Assembly: GCA_963741795.1 (NCBI GenBank)
Contig: CAVUJM010000020.1
Span: 1-64,000 of the forward strand
From: UBA6265 sp963741795
GTDB taxonomy: Bacteria > Chloroflexota > Chloroflexia > Thermomicrobiales > UBA6265
Direction: 5' to 3'
Length of the DNA stretch: 64,000 nucleotides
Under the pieces are notes generated by a model, which did not search any database, was not told the origin of the DNA, and saw only the letters and a program-made list of their open reading frames with translations. Every line of letters begins with the position of its first letter. Within the stretch, counting starts at the first letter, position 1. Shown here piece after piece: positions 9,938-18,895 of the stretch. A program made the translations under genes and the position numbers.

Positions 9938-10876
9938 ATGACCATGCTGCGCGTTCACCTCGACACCGACCTGGGCGGCGACCCGGATGACCTGATCGCC
10001 CTCACCATGCTCCTCGGCTGGCAGGATGTCCACATCACCGGCATCACGACGACGCAAGACCACGACGGCCAACGCGCCGGATACGTACGGCACGTTCTGC
10101 GCATGCTGGGAAGGGACGACATACCGGTCGCCTCCGGCGCGAAGACGTCGATGACGACGAACGAGATCGCTTCGCCCTTTCCGCCTGGCTCGCGGTACTG
10201 GCCTGAAGACATCACCCCGGCACTCTCCGGGCCGACCGACGCCATGGACCTGCTGGAGCGCAGCATCCGCGGCGGCGCGACGATCGTGTGCATCGGTCCC
10301 GTGACGAATATCGCCATGTTCGAGACCTTCCGGGGCGACATGCTCCGCAAGCGTCGTCTCGTCGCCATGGGCGGGTTCATCGACCCGCTCCGCGATGGAT
10401 ATCCGACGTGGGGACCGGAGCGAGACTGGAACGTCCAGTGGGACACCCGGGCGATGGAGAAGCTGCTCAACGCCGAGGTGGCGCTGACCCTCGTCCCGAT
10501 CGCCACGACGGTGCAGGCGCCGCTCCGTGAGGCCGACCTCGAGCGCATCGCCGCAACCGGCCCGCTCGGCACGCTCATCGCGGACCAGTCACGCGCCTGG
10601 GGCGTTGAACAGGACTACGCGCGGCTCGGGCAGGAGCACGCCGCGCTGCCAGACGACCTCGTGAACTTCCACCATGATCCGCTCACCGTCGCGGCCGCCC
10701 TTGGCTGGCCCGGCGTGACCGTCGAGTGGATGCGGCTCATGCCGTTCATCGAGAATGGCGTCATGTCCTTCGAGCGCTCGGATGCCGGCCGCGAAATCGA
10801 CGTGTGCACAGCTGTCGACGCGCCGGCGTTTACCGCCGCCCTCATCTCGGCACTTGAACGGGCGCAAACCGGCTAG
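9938..10876 (+). CDS. Nucleoside hydrolase (IUNH family)
   Basis: This cytosolic enzyme hydrolyses the N-glycosidic bond of ribonucleosides. The N-terminal calcium-binding signature reads HLDTDLGGDPDDLIAL, a variant of the usual DTDPGIDDA with an inserted residue, as in several actinobacterial and Chloroflexi members. Other conserved pieces are VCIGPVTNIAMF, VAMGGF, ERDWNVQWD and NFHHDPLTVAAAL, the last holding the catalytic His and metal-binding Asp. The protein has 312 residues from the ATG at 9938; in-frame ATGs at 9893 and 9944 are alternatives, and no strong ribosome site decides. With upp further along, it could feed nucleobase salvage, though the genes are not linked. Confidence 0.85.
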   Translation: MTMLRVHLDTDLGGDPDDLIALTMLLGWQDVHITGITTTQDHDGQRAGYVRHVLRMLGRDDIPVASGAKTSMTTNEIASPFPPGSRYWPEDITPALSGPTDAMDLLERSIRGGATIVCIGPVTNIAMFETFRGDMLRKRRLVAMGGFIDPLRDGYPTWGPERDWNVQWDTRAMEKLLNAEVALTLVPIATTVQAPLREADLERIAATGPLGTLIADQSRAWGVEQDYARLGQEHAALPDDLVNFHHDPLTVAAALGWPGVTVEWMRLMPFIENGVMSFERSDAGREIDVCTAVDAPAFTAALISALERAQTG

Positions 10877-11103
10877 CCTGCGATTCGCGCCCCTCCACAT
10901 CCGAGGTCGACAGCCCAAATGGCCCCGGCGCGATCCGCCAAATGGCCCCAAGGGTGTATTCCACCCTTCCGATCGTATCCCTACGATGCTCATGACACCT
11001 CGATCGCCATAACGTGCTGCGATCCAGATCCGCCCTGGGCGGGCTCCCGTGGACGACGAAGGCGACCGCCTGGAGGCGAGACGAGACTGGATTGGGAGGA
11101 TTC

Positions 11104-12970
11104 ATGAAGTCAGTAGCGCGACGATTATCGTACCTAAGGGTCCTTGCGCTGGTCGCGATCCTTGCGACCAGCCTGTCATCCACCGCGAGCGCGTCCCTTT
11201 ACACCGAAGGCAGCCCCGATCTCGTGGCAATGCTCCTCCGGACTGATGCCTACGACGACCTCGCTGGTCTCGACGGCGATGTCGTTCGCTATGGCGGTTC
11301 GTGCTACACCACGCAGCAGTACGCGGCCGACGTCGCCCAGTATTACGGGATGGACCCGGCTGTGATGGCGGAGGAGCTCCAGGCTATTGGCCTGCTTGAT
11401 ACCTGCGAGTCCTTTCACGGATTGCCGAGCCAACCCGGCGAGCGCTCGGCGGCCGTCGTGTTCTTCCGGTCCTACGTGCACTCCTATGAGGATGAAGACG
11501 CGGCAGCGGACGGCTTCGCCTATCTGGAAGATGAGAGCGACGACCCGTCGCTGAAGGACATCCCTGAAGGAGTTGGCCTGGCCGACGAGTCCGAGGCCAC
11601 CATCTCCTCCGGCGAAGACGATAACGGAGCCTACAACGATCTCGACCTCTCGTTCCGGACGGGTTCCATCCACGCCGGTGTCACCATCACGGACTACGCC
11701 GGCGGCACGCCGGACCCGGAGGTGGCGATCGCGCTGGCAGAAGTGTTGCTCGACCAGATCGACGCCGCCATGCAAGGGGACGCCCCGAACCTTGGTTCGC
11801 TTCTCGCACCGATGGCCGGCGACGGACTTCCCCCAGTCGGCGCGGTACGGTACGACGTCCTCGATGGCGAAGGTGAAATGTTCCTGGGAGAAAGCGAGGA
11901 GGCGTTCCAGGAGCGTGCCGCGTCATGGAATGGCGGAGAGAACATCTTGTTCATGGGCCAGGTTATCCCGCCTGGTGAGGGCGAGCGACCGATCCAGTAT
12001 GGCGTCTACCTCGCCGAGTTCGGCACTCGTGAAGAGGCAATCGCCTTCGTCGAAGACACCATGCGACGCCTCGCGGAAACCGAGGAGAATTTCGACATCG
12101 TCGAGAACGACTCGGTTTCCGAGTATGGCGACGCCTCGAGTCGCCGTCCATCACGCGAGGACTGCAAATGGGATGGAATCCCAGGTCGATCGAATGTATA
12201 TCGCTGTCGACAACCTGGTAATCAATACGTACCTCGTCTACACGACCGTGCCAATGGGCACCGTCGAAGCCTCCGCAGCCATTCAGGTGGCATGCGTGGA
12301 GAATGGCGGCTGCTCGGACACCGTCCCGGTGCCCGAAGCATTTGGTGGGCCGGCGGCGCCGAGCACCGGACTGAACAAGGACGAGGATGAGCGTGGGGCG
12401 GACGAGCCCTCGACTCGCTCCTCGATCGCCCGGATCGGTCAGAAATCAACCTCGACCGAAGACCGGCAACAGTCCGCCGATGACACAACCACCGGACGCC
12501 AGGCGGCAACCGACGAGCGATATGAGAGCGACGAGTACCCGTTCGTCATCGATTACAGCGACGACTGGGCGATGGACGATCCGCAGGTCATCGGCGACAT
12601 GGAGCTCCTGACGATGAGCAACGGCCTCAGCGGCGTTGTGATCATCGTCGACACCTCTCACGATGGGGACGTGGAAGCGTGCCTCGACGGTGCCCTGGCG
12701 TATATCGAGGACCAGGATGACGTCTCTTCCATCGAGGTGATGGAGGACGAGAACGGCGACCTCATCGAAGGATTCAGTAACGATCTCGCCTACACCGCGA
12801 TCTCGTATGAGAACGGTGACGGCTCGGAGATGGCGCTGTACGCCGAATGCCGCACCGTTGCCGGCGGAGACGCAACCATGGAGTTCAACCAGTTCGTCCC
12901 GCTGGACGCCTATGGCGACCAGATCGACGCTCGCGAGGAGCTCCTCGCGGGGATCCAGATCGATAACTGA
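11104..12970 (+). CDS. Large secreted acidic protein, unknown function (one frame break)
   Basis: ATG at 11104 follows GGGAGG. Residues 1-32 are a signal peptide (LALVAILATSLSSTASAS). The mature protein is acidic and beta/alpha mixed, with two PsbP/lipocalin-like passages such as VVFFRSYVHSYEDEDAA and YGVYLAEFGTREEAIAFVED, then a disordered Ser/Thr/Gln linker, and a C-terminal domain (YPFVIDYSDDWAM to ELLAGIQIDN) resembling the PsbP-like folds found in many Chloroflexi lipoproteins. The frame breaks near 12130-12160; one base less joins the halves. Total is about 621 residues. The 227 bases upstream of it hold no other gene. No catalytic motif is visible. Confidence 0.55.
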
Positions 12971-12995
12971 CCGATTCCCGGGGACGTGGGGAGAG

Positions 12996-13032
12996 CGGAG
13001 GGACCCTGCGTGATCGCGCCAGGGTCCCTCCG
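12996..13032 (+). terminator. Hairpin after the secreted-protein gene
   Basis: CGGAGGGACCCTG pairs perfectly with CAGGGTCCCTCCG across an 11-base loop, starting 26 bases after the stop codon. Confidence 0.65.
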
Positions 13033-13050
13033 TGCCCGTCACGTAACGAC

Positions 13051-13089
13051 GAAGACGACCCCGCGCGAGCGTCGCGCGGGGTCGTCTTC
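13051..13089. terminator. Second strong hairpin, probably bidirectional
   Basis: GAAGACGACCCCGCGCGA pairs with its complement around a tiny loop and is followed by CTTCC. It separates the plus-strand secreted-protein gene from the minus-strand rhodanese gene and can end transcription from both sides. Confidence 0.7.
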
Positions 13090-13145
13090 CTTCCCTCGGT
13101 GGTGCTGTCAGACTGATGGGTGGATCGCGAGGGATCCGGAGATGG

Positions 13146-13484
13146 CTACTCGAGCGGGCGTCCAGCCGAGGCCCACTCGACGAGCCCACCGGCCATGCTC
13201 TTCACGCCGCTGTGGCCCTTCGACTCCAGCATGTCGACCGCGTAGAGACTGCGGTTGCCACTGCGGCAGACGGTGATGATCTGCTTGTCCTTCGGCAGCT
13301 CGCCGGCACGCCGGGTCAGCTCGCCGAGCGGGATGTGGAGGGATCCCGGCATGTGGCCGGCGTTCCATTCCGACCGCTCGCGCACGTCGACGAACGTCGC
13401 GCCCTTGTCCTTGTACACCTTCTCGGCGTCGTTATTCGTGATTTCCCGGGGATCCGGCCCCGTCTGGAACAGCTTGTTGAACAT
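13146..13484 (-). CDS. Single-domain rhodanese (sulfurtransferase)
   Basis: The protein has 112 residues with a complete rhodanese fold: FVDVRERSEWNAGHMPGSLHIP, then the active-site loop CRSGNRS with catalytic Cys, then GGLVEW near the end. It should transfer persulfide sulfur to an acceptor in the cytoplasm. It lies last in the run CstR-like repressor, persulfide dioxygenase, rhodanese, 24 bases after the dioxygenase stop, so it is probably co-transcribed with them. Start 13484 follows AAGGAGATTG. Confidence 0.9.
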   Translation of the reverse strand: MFNKLFQTGPDPREITNNDAEKVYKDKGATFVDVRERSEWNAGHMPGSLHIPLGELTRRAGELPKDKQIITVCRSGNRSLYAVDMLESKGHSGVKSMAGGLVEWASAGRPLE

Positions 13485-13508
13485 GAATCGACAATCTCCT
13501 TGAACGAT

Positions 13509-14915
13509 CTATTTCAGTGGCGTGCGACGCCCGTTCGCTAGCGAGCGCCTGCCAGACGCTTGCTGGGAGGTCCAGGCGTCCATGCCGCCCTGGACAGTCA
13601 CGAGGTTATCCATGCCGCGTGCCTGCAACAGGCTGGAGGCCACGCTGGAGCGGAACCCGGAGCCGCAGATGATCGCGACCGGCTTGTCGGCAGCGACGAG
13701 ATCCTCCGGCATGGCGCCATCGGTGATCTCGCTTGCCGGCAGCAGGGAGGCGGACTCGATGTGCCCGTCCTTCCACTCCGATTCGGTGCGAACGTCGAGC
13801 ACCTGGTAGTCATCGAGGTTCGCCGCAAGCTCCTCGGCGGTGATCATCCGCGTTGTCTCGAGCTCGCCGGTCCAGCCGTCGATGCCGCCTTCGAGATAGC
13901 CCACCGCACGATCCAGGCCGATCTGGCGCAGCGCGGTCACGACCTCGTCGACCGACCATTCGCCGCCACCGACAATCACGATGTCGCGCTCATACGGCGC
14001 CATCCAGCCCATCCAGGCGTGGAAGCTGCCGCCAGCACCGGCGAAGAACGAGCCCGGGATATGGCCCTCGCCGAACGCCTCGGGCGTGCGCGTGTCAACC
14101 ACCAGCGCGCCGGCCTCCATCGCGTCCTTGACGGCGTCGGCGCTCATCGCGACCGGCGCGTTCAGGCCCTCGAGCTTCTCGGCGCCGACCTTGTTGACGA
14201 CCTTCAGCGTCGGGTAATACGTCGGCGGCTTCGGCATGTCGGCCATCACCTGACCGACGAACTCGTCGCGCTCCTCCGGCTGGAACGCGTAGTTGCCCAT
14301 CTTCTCGGCGCGGATCGTCGTCGACGGCGCGTCGCCGATCTTCTTGCCGCAAGCCGAGCCGGCGGTATGGCCCGGGTACACGACCACGTCGTCCGGAAGC
14401 TGCTTCAGCTTCTCGGTAACGGTGGTGAAGAGCTGCTCGCTCAGCCCGCGCGTCGCCTTCTCGCCGAGCAGGTCCGGCCGGCCAACATCGCCAACGAACA
14501 GGACATCGCCCGAGTACAACACGGTGGGGACGTCACTCTCCGGATCCGGTAGCAGCAGGTAGGCCATGTGCTCCGGCGTGTGACCCGGGGTGAACAGCGC
14601 CTTCAGGCGCACCGAGCCAACCTCAATGATGTCGCCGTCGTCAACCGGGATATGGTCGAACTCGGAGTTGCCGAGGCGGCTGGCGTAGACCGGGGCGCCG
14701 GTCTTCGCCGCGAGCTCCGGCGCGCCAGACACGAAGTCGGCGTGGACGTGCGTCTCGAGGATCGCGACGTACTTCAGTCCGCGCTCCGCAGCCCACTGGA
14801 CATACTCGTCAACGTCGCGGCGGGGGTCGATGATGGCGGCCACACCGGCCTCCTCATCGGCGATCAGATAGGCGACCTGCGCGAGGCCCGGGGTAAAAAT
14901 CCTGTCGGTGATCAT
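13509..14915 (-). CDS. Persulfide dioxygenase-rhodanese fusion (CstB/BlaH-like)
   Basis: This 468-residue protein begins with a metallo-beta-lactamase domain: ETHVHADFVSG (metal ligands H56, H58, D60), FTPGHTPEHMAY, YSGDVLFVGDVGRPDL and VYPGHTAGSACG. That is the persulfide dioxygenase (ETHE1-like) pattern with a mononuclear iron site. Two rhodanese domains follow. The first (DTRTPEAFGEGHIPG) has GGGEWSV where the catalytic Cys should be, so it is probably structural. The second carries CGSGFRS with Cys present. It is expected to oxidise low-molecular-weight persulfides to sulfite or thiosulfate. The start at 14915 has AGGAGATATCG upstream; the in-frame extension into the repressor gene is rejected. 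It is in an operon with the upstream repressor, 22 bases away. Confidence 0.88.
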   Translation of the reverse strand: MITDRIFTPGLAQVAYLIADEEAGVAAIIDPRRDVDEYVQWAAERGLKYVAILETHVHADFVSGAPELAAKTGAPVYASRLGNSEFDHIPVDDGDIIEVGSVRLKALFTPGHTPEHMAYLLLPDPESDVPTVLYSGDVLFVGDVGRPDLLGEKATRGLSEQLFTTVTEKLKQLPDDVVVYPGHTAGSACGKKIGDAPSTTIRAEKMGNYAFQPEERDEFVGQVMADMPKPPTYYPTLKVVNKVGAEKLEGLNAPVAMSADAVKDAMEAGALVVDTRTPEAFGEGHIPGSFFAGAGGSFHAWMGWMAPYERDIVIVGGGEWSVDEVVTALRQIGLDRAVGYLEGGIDGWTGELETTRMITAEELAANLDDYQVLDVRTESEWKDGHIESASLLPASEITDGAMPEDLVAADKPVAIICGSGFRSSVASSLLQARGMDNLVTVQGGMDAWTSQQASGRRSLANGRRTPLK

Positions 14916-14937
14916 CGATATCTCCTGGAAAACGAGG

Positions 14938-15222
14938 TTACTTACCGGCGCGAACGAGCGTCTTGACGATGGCCTGGATGTTCTCTTCCTGACTGGAGAA
15001 CTCTTCGGGGTGACGCACGCAGTAGAGGGCATACGTCTCGAAGAGGCTCGCGCTCAGGGAGTTGACCGCGGCCTTCACGGCGGCGATCTGGTTCATCACA
15101 TCCACACAGTCGCGGTCATCCTGGATCATCTTCTGGATGCCGCGTGCCTGACCCTCGATCTTCTGCAAACGGCCGAGCGCGTCTTCCAGATCGGAGCTCG
15201 GCAAATGGCGAACGGATGGCAT
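14938..15222 (-). CDS. CsoR-family repressor, CstR-like persulfide sensor
   Basis: This 94-residue all-helical DUF156 protein reads LGRLQKIEGQARGIQKMI, then DRDCVDVMNQIAAVKAAV, then LFETYALYCVRHPEE. Copper-sensing CsoR uses Cys-His-Cys; here Cys39 and Cys68 are present but the His position four residues before the second Cys is Tyr64. Loss of that His with both Cys kept is the known mark of CstR, which forms di- or trisulfide links on exposure to persulfides and releases DNA. Its neighbours, a persulfide dioxygenase and a rhodanese, fit that role. Start at 15222 follows GGAG. It is divergent from the small membrane protein, and an operator lies 53 bases upstream. Confidence 0.85.
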   Translation of the reverse strand: MPSVRHLPSSDLEDALGRLQKIEGQARGIQKMIQDDRDCVDVMNQIAAVKAAVNSLSASLFETYALYCVRHPEEFSSQEENIQAIVKTLVRAGK

Positions 15223-15274
15223 GGCACATCTCCACATGACAACTCGGTCGCTCTCGACCGAACCTCGACGATAC

Positions 15275-15296
15275 TACCCTACAGGGGTACCCCTGT
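15275..15296. promoter_or_regulatory. CsoR/CstR-type operator
   Basis: TACCCTACAGGGGTA overlaps the perfect palindrome ACAGGGGTACCCCTGT. G-tract half-sites flanking a short AT step are the recognised CsoR/CstR operator pattern. It sits in the divergent region between the repressor gene and the small membrane protein gene, so it probably controls the cst-like operon by autoregulation and possibly the plus-strand gene too. Confidence 0.75.
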
Positions 15297-15436
15297 CAAG
15301 ACGGGACCGAGCCCGATTGGATAGTCACTGCCCACCCCGCACGATGAGCGCCGCGTCAGCGGCAACGGTCTTGCTGAACGTTTCACATCGGGTCAAAAAG
15401 CAAGTTACGCGCGTCTATGTCGGGAGGAGGAACAGG

Positions 15437-15592
15437 ATGGGACAGGTGCTCTGGATAATCTTCGTCGTGATCGTGGCGTTCTGGTTGATCGGGTTCATGA
15501 TGGACATCGCCGGCGGCTTCATTCACCTGCTGTTGGTGGTCGCCCTGCTCGTACTGGTCTACAACCTCTTCGTCGGCCGACGACAAACGTAG
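15437..15592 (+). CDS. Small DUF5670 (lmo0937-type) membrane protein
   Basis: This 51-residue protein is MGQVLWIIFVVIVAFWLIG followed by a second hydrophobic stretch (FIHLLLVVALLVLVYNLF), then GRRQT. Two short transmembrane helices and a basic tail are typical of lmo0937/DUF5670 peptides, which have no known function and are often stress-induced. GGAGGAGG lies ten bases upstream of the ATG. It may respond to the nearby CstR-type operator. Confidence 0.75.
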   Translation: MGQVLWIIFVVIVAFWLIGFMMDIAGGFIHLLLVVALLVLVYNLFVGRRQT

Positions 15593-15600
15593 GATTCCGC

Positions 15601-15637
15601 AAGATGAGAGGGTGGCTGCCCGCCACCCTCTCATCTT
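15601..15637 (+). terminator. Terminator hairpin
   Basis: AAGATGAGAGGGTGG pairs perfectly with CCACCCTCTCATCTT over a 7-base loop, eight bases after the preceding stop. Confidence 0.85.
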
Positions 15638-15754
15638 GATGTGCGCTGCGCTGTCCAATGGTCGCAATCGTGCGAAGCCCTACAACGCAGGGGGCCAGCG
15701 CGTCCCTCGCCTCCCCGGTTCAAATCTGTTGCACAGCCAGGAAGTGAGATCGAC

Positions 15755-15916
15755 ATGAGACGAACCGTCCTCTTCAGCGTGGTAGTGGTGCTCGCCGTGG
15801 CTTGGCTGCTTGGGCTCATCCTCGATATCTGGTGGCCGCAGATCAATGTGATCCTCGCTGTCGCGGTACTCGTCCTGCTCTATACGATGCTCTCGAGCCG
15901 CGAGACCGTCGAATAG
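15755..15916 (+). CDS. Second small DUF5670-like membrane protein
   Basis: This has 53 residues: MRRTVLFSVVVVLAVAWLLG, an Asp-Trp-Trp-Pro turn, then VILAVAVLVLLYTMLSS. Length and topology repeat those of the 51-residue protein just upstream, so the two look like divergent paralogues. AGGAAGTGAG precedes the ATG. A terminator separates the two genes, so each has its own transcript. Function is unknown. Confidence 0.7.
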   Translation: MRRTVLFSVVVVLAVAWLLGLILDIWWPQINVILAVAVLVLLYTMLSSRETVE

Positions 15917-15934
15917 ACCCTTTCCTTAACGGCA

Positions 15935-15964
15935 TCGACCGGGGACAGCGCTGTCCCCGGTCGA
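15935..15964. terminator. Perfect palindrome between convergent genes
   Basis: TCGACCGGGGACAGC is followed directly by its complement, giving a 30-base uninterrupted palindrome. It lies between a plus-strand stop (15916) and a minus-strand stop (15987), so it probably acts as a shared terminator. Confidence 0.65.
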
Positions 15965-15986
15965 TCGCGACGTGACGGCGACGGCG

Positions 15987-16253
15987 TCAGGAGTTCTGGC
16001 TACCGTCCGTTCCCCGCCCGGTCTTATCCTGCAGATCGTCGATCATCCTGGACGCGTCGGCCTTCGTCGTCGACTCGTCGAGCGAATCGGGATCCTGTCC
16101 CGCTTGCTGTAGCAGCGTGCGCAGGTAGGACGCCTGCGGCCCGGTCATCGGTTCTTCACCAGTCGTCCAATCCTCGGGGTCCTTCACCGGATTCTGCTGA
16201 AGGTCCTGGTCCTGCTGGTTGGCGTCGCGGTTCGTGGTGTTACGGTCGCTCAT
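15987..16253 (-). CDS. DUF3072 domain protein
   Basis: An 88-residue hydrophilic protein. The segment DPEDWTTGEEPMTGPQASYL, followed by a helix and TKADASRMIDDLQ, is the full DUF3072 pattern: a Pro-Met-Thr turn then two helices. The first 25 residues are Gln/Asn/Asp-rich and probably disordered. The family is common in soil bacteria and has no assigned role. ATG 16253 is preferred; a GTG at 16265 overlaps the ribosome site GAGGAG. Confidence 0.8.
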   Translation of the reverse strand: MSDRNTTNRDANQQDQDLQQNPVKDPEDWTTGEEPMTGPQASYLRTLLQQAGQDPDSLDESTTKADASRMIDDLQDKTGRGTDGSQNS

Positions 16254-16375
16254 GGTGTTGATCACTCCTCTTGGCTACATGTCCTTCATGTACGCCCTTG
16301 TCAATAGGCATGATCCTTGCCAAAACTGTCCGTAGCTGCTGGCACTCGTTTACCTATCAACTGGAGGTCCATCCC

Positions 16376-17122
16376 GTGACGATTCCCCGGCTCACGAAGC
16401 TCATCGCCCTCGCGTTCCTGCTCCTCACGTTTGCGGCATCCCCGTTCGCCGCCGCGCAGGACGCCGCCACCTCGGACCTCCAGGTCGAGAACGCATCGAC
16501 CGTCCAGAGCGACAACGCCACCCCTTCCGCCTCGCCCGAAGCATCCCCCGTGGCCGGAGATTCGCTGACCGGCTACCTCGTCGGCGACCCGAACGCGCCG
16601 GTGACGCTCCAGATCTACGCTGATTACCAGTGCCCGCACTGCCGCAACTTCGCCGCGACGATCGAGCCGCAGCTGATCGCTGACTACGTCGCCACCGGCA
16701 AGGTTCGCATCGAGTACCTCGACTTCACCGTCGTCGGCGTGCCGAGCATCGATGCGCTGCCCGATGACGCGCTCGAGTCGGTGCAGGCAGCCGAGGCCGC
16801 GATGTGCGCCGCCGAGCAGGACGCCTACCTGCCCTATCGCACCGCGCTCCTCGGAGGCGATATGCAGCCGAACTCTGGCGCGTTCAGCAACGACAACCTC
16901 GTCGCAATCGCCGACAACCTCGGTATCGATACAGGCCGCTTCTCCGACTGCCTGGAGACCGGAAAGTATGAGGACGCGATCATCGCCTTCGTCTACCAGG
17001 CGATCGACCGCGGCGTGCAGGGAACGCCAACGTTCTCCATCAACGGGGGTGAGCCCTTCTTCCTGCCCCAGAGCGGCTACGACGGGCTGAAGCAGATGCT
17101 GGACGACGCTATCGGGTCCTGA
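16376..17122 (+). CDS. Secreted DsbA-family thiol oxidoreductase (CPHC)
   Basis: A GTG start at 16376 with TGGAGG eight bases upstream gives 248 residues. Residues 1-27 are a cleavable signal (LIALAFLLLTFAASPFAAAQ), followed by a Ser/Pro/Ala-rich linker and a thioredoxin-fold DsbA domain: GDPNAPVTLQIYADYQCPHC with active-site C86 and C89, an inserted helical region, and the cis-Pro loop GVQGTPTFSINGG. It probably catalyses disulfide formation or isomerisation in exported proteins. It is the first of three paralogues in 5 kb, and the only one with a cleavable signal rather than a membrane anchor. Confidence 0.87.
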   Translation: MTIPRLTKLIALAFLLLTFAASPFAAAQDAATSDLQVENASTVQSDNATPSASPEASPVAGDSLTGYLVGDPNAPVTLQIYADYQCPHCRNFAATIEPQLIADYVATGKVRIEYLDFTVVGVPSIDALPDDALESVQAAEAAMCAAEQDAYLPYRTALLGGDMQPNSGAFSNDNLVAIADNLGIDTGRFSDCLETGKYEDAIIAFVYQAIDRGVQGTPTFSINGGEPFFLPQSGYDGLKQMLDDAIGS

Positions 17123-17275
17123 TCCCGACGGACGCGGCACCGCTGCAGGAGCCGGTTCCATTCCATCACGCCTCGTGCCATCCTGAGAGGGAGGTTGTCA
17201 TGCCGATCGGCACGACGGCCTCCCTCGAAACGTTTCAGCCCATCCCCATCCGGGCCGCGAAAGGACGACATCGCC

Positions 17276-17929
17276 ATGGAATCCCTGTCCCGCCGCTCCG
17301 CCATACGCGCCATCGTCGCGGGCTCGATCGCGCTCGGCTCGCTGGCCGCGACCCGCGCGACGTTCGCCGACGATAGCAAGGACGACCAGGACGACAGCAG
17401 CACTGGCCCGCACTTCGGCGCGTTCATCTACGCCGGGACGGCCGATGCGCTCGACCAGGCGACCGTCGTAAGCCACATCGACGACCTCGAGCTGGAATCG
17501 CACGAGCGCGAGAACGACGACAGTCACGAAGAAAACCGCGATCGCGACCGCGAGCGGGACCAGTCGTGGAAACTGCTGGGTGACGGCCAAACCGCGCCCG
17601 ACGAGCTCTACACCGGTGATGAGGACCTCGACGACAGCATCGACCTTGACACGCTCATGGCCGAGCCGCACATGGTCGTCGTCCACGAAGCTGAATCGCA
17701 GGACTCGCCCATCATCGCGATCGGCGCCATCGACGGTGACGTAAGCGCCGACGGCACGCTCCTGATCGAGCTGACTGAGCACGAGGGCTCCGGGTTCGAG
17801 GGGCGAGCATGGTTCGGCCCGAAGCAGGACGATGACGAGCACGACGACAGCCACGAGCTGGAGGTGGTGGTCGGCATCTACCCGACCGGCGCCGTGCAGC
17901 CGCTTGCGACGCCGTCGCCACGCGGCTGA
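17276..17929 (+). CDS. Secreted Asp/Glu/His-rich protein, unknown function
   Basis: The 217-residue protein starts MESLSRRSAIRAIVAGS, a Tat-like twin-Arg signal ending near TFADD. The mature part is very acidic, with charged runs (SHERENDDSHEENRDRDRER and a later DDDEHDDSHE) around two similar beta-rich passages (FGAFIYAGTADALDQATVVS and PIIAIGAIDGDVSADG). The His/Asp clusters could bind divalent metals; this is inference. A hairpin lies upstream at about 17187-17225. It stands alone, between a DsbA gene and the cold-shock gene. Confidence 0.6.
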   Translation: MESLSRRSAIRAIVAGSIALGSLAATRATFADDSKDDQDDSSTGPHFGAFIYAGTADALDQATVVSHIDDLELESHERENDDSHEENRDRDRERDQSWKLLGDGQTAPDELYTGDEDLDDSIDLDTLMAEPHMVVVHEAESQDSPIIAIGAIDGDVSADGTLLIELTEHEGSGFEGRAWFGPKQDDDEHDDSHELEVVVGIYPTGAVQPLATPSPRG

Positions 17930-18192
17930 GCGCCGCAACTGCAGCCGGCGTAGCGCGTGAGGGGCCGACACGAGTCCGCCCCTCGTTTCGGGTGACGCCT
18001 GGAACAACGGATGCCCCAAATTGAGGCATCCACTTCCCGGCACATATGTGCGGGTATGTCGTATACTTATTCACGGGCACCTCATCAATTCTTTGATATG
18101 TTGTCTCACAGTATCGGCACGCCAGTGTGTGCCGAATCGTCTTGGCACGCTGCGAACTTCTCGCGCGTGTCGCAGGAACACAGGATCGTTTC

Positions 18193-18669
18193 ATGGCAAC
18201 AGGTACAGTTAAGTGGTTCAACGCTGAGAAGGGCTTCGGCTTCATCGCGCGCGATGAGGGCGGCGACGATCTCTTCGTCCACCGCTCGGTCGTCGGTCTC
18301 GAGCCGCTCGGTGAGGGCGACCGCGTCGAGTTCGTTGAGGGCATGGGCCCGAAGGGCCCGAGCGCCGTTCAGGTCACCGTGCTCGAGTCCAACCCGAATC
18401 CGCCGCAGCGCGCCACGCGCGAGGCCGTCGATGTCTCCAGCATGCAGCTGATGACCGGCACGGTTGACCGCTTCGACGAGATTCGTGGCTTCGGTTTCAT
18501 CCGCCCGACCAGCGGCAGCCACAACGGCGACGTCTTCTTCCACCAGTCGGCCGTCAACGGCGTGCGCCCGCGCGTTGGTGACGAGGTGGAGTTCCGTCTC
18601 GGTGAGGGCCCGAAGGGCCCGCGCGCGGAGGCCGTCAAGGTTCTCCTCGGCGACGAAGGCTACTTCTAG
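18193..18669 (+). CDS. Tandem cold-shock domain protein
   Basis: This 158-residue protein has two complete cold-shock domains in place of the usual one. Domain 1 (residues 3-66) has WFNAEKGFGFIARDE (RNP1) and LFVHRSV (RNP2). Domain 2 (about 87-152) has IRGFGFIRP and VFFHQSAV. Both end with a GPKGP turn. It should bind single-stranded RNA or DNA in the cytoplasm as a chaperone. The long AT-richer leader (about 18040-18190) is the kind of untranslated region that regulates csp genes by cold, but no structure was resolved. ATG at 18193 starts the canonical MATGTVKWF. Confidence 0.9.
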   Translation: MATGTVKWFNAEKGFGFIARDEGGDDLFVHRSVVGLEPLGEGDRVEFVEGMGPKGPSAVQVTVLESNPNPPQRATREAVDVSSMQLMTGTVDRFDEIRGFGFIRPTSGSHNGDVFFHQSAVNGVRPRVGDEVEFRLGEGPKGPRAEAVKVLLGDEGYF

Positions 18670-18698
18670 CCTCCGTCACGCCCACCAGAGCGAATCAC

Positions 18699-18737
18699 CG
18701 GAACGCCCCTCGCCTTGCGCGTTGGGCGTTCCGTTCT
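18699..18737 (+). terminator. Rho-independent terminator of the cold-shock gene
   Basis: CGGAACGCCC pairs with GGGCGTTCCG, followed by TTCTTT, 30 bases after the stop. Confidence 0.8.
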
Positions 18738-18895
18738 TTAACGACGTCGGCGGCGAAACCGGCGACCCGGTTCTGCCGTACACTAAGGCAACGTGACCGA
18801 CCGCCCTCCATGCTGTCGTCGCTGATGCGCCTCACGCGCCGTGCGCCCGGGGCCATTTGGAATGTTCGCGTGTTGCATCCACTCCGGAGTTGTCG

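Noticed and set aside
15700..15745. tRNA-like T-loop sequence GGTTCAAATC
   Set aside because: The flanking bases do not form a T stem and no acceptor, D or anticodon arm can be built.
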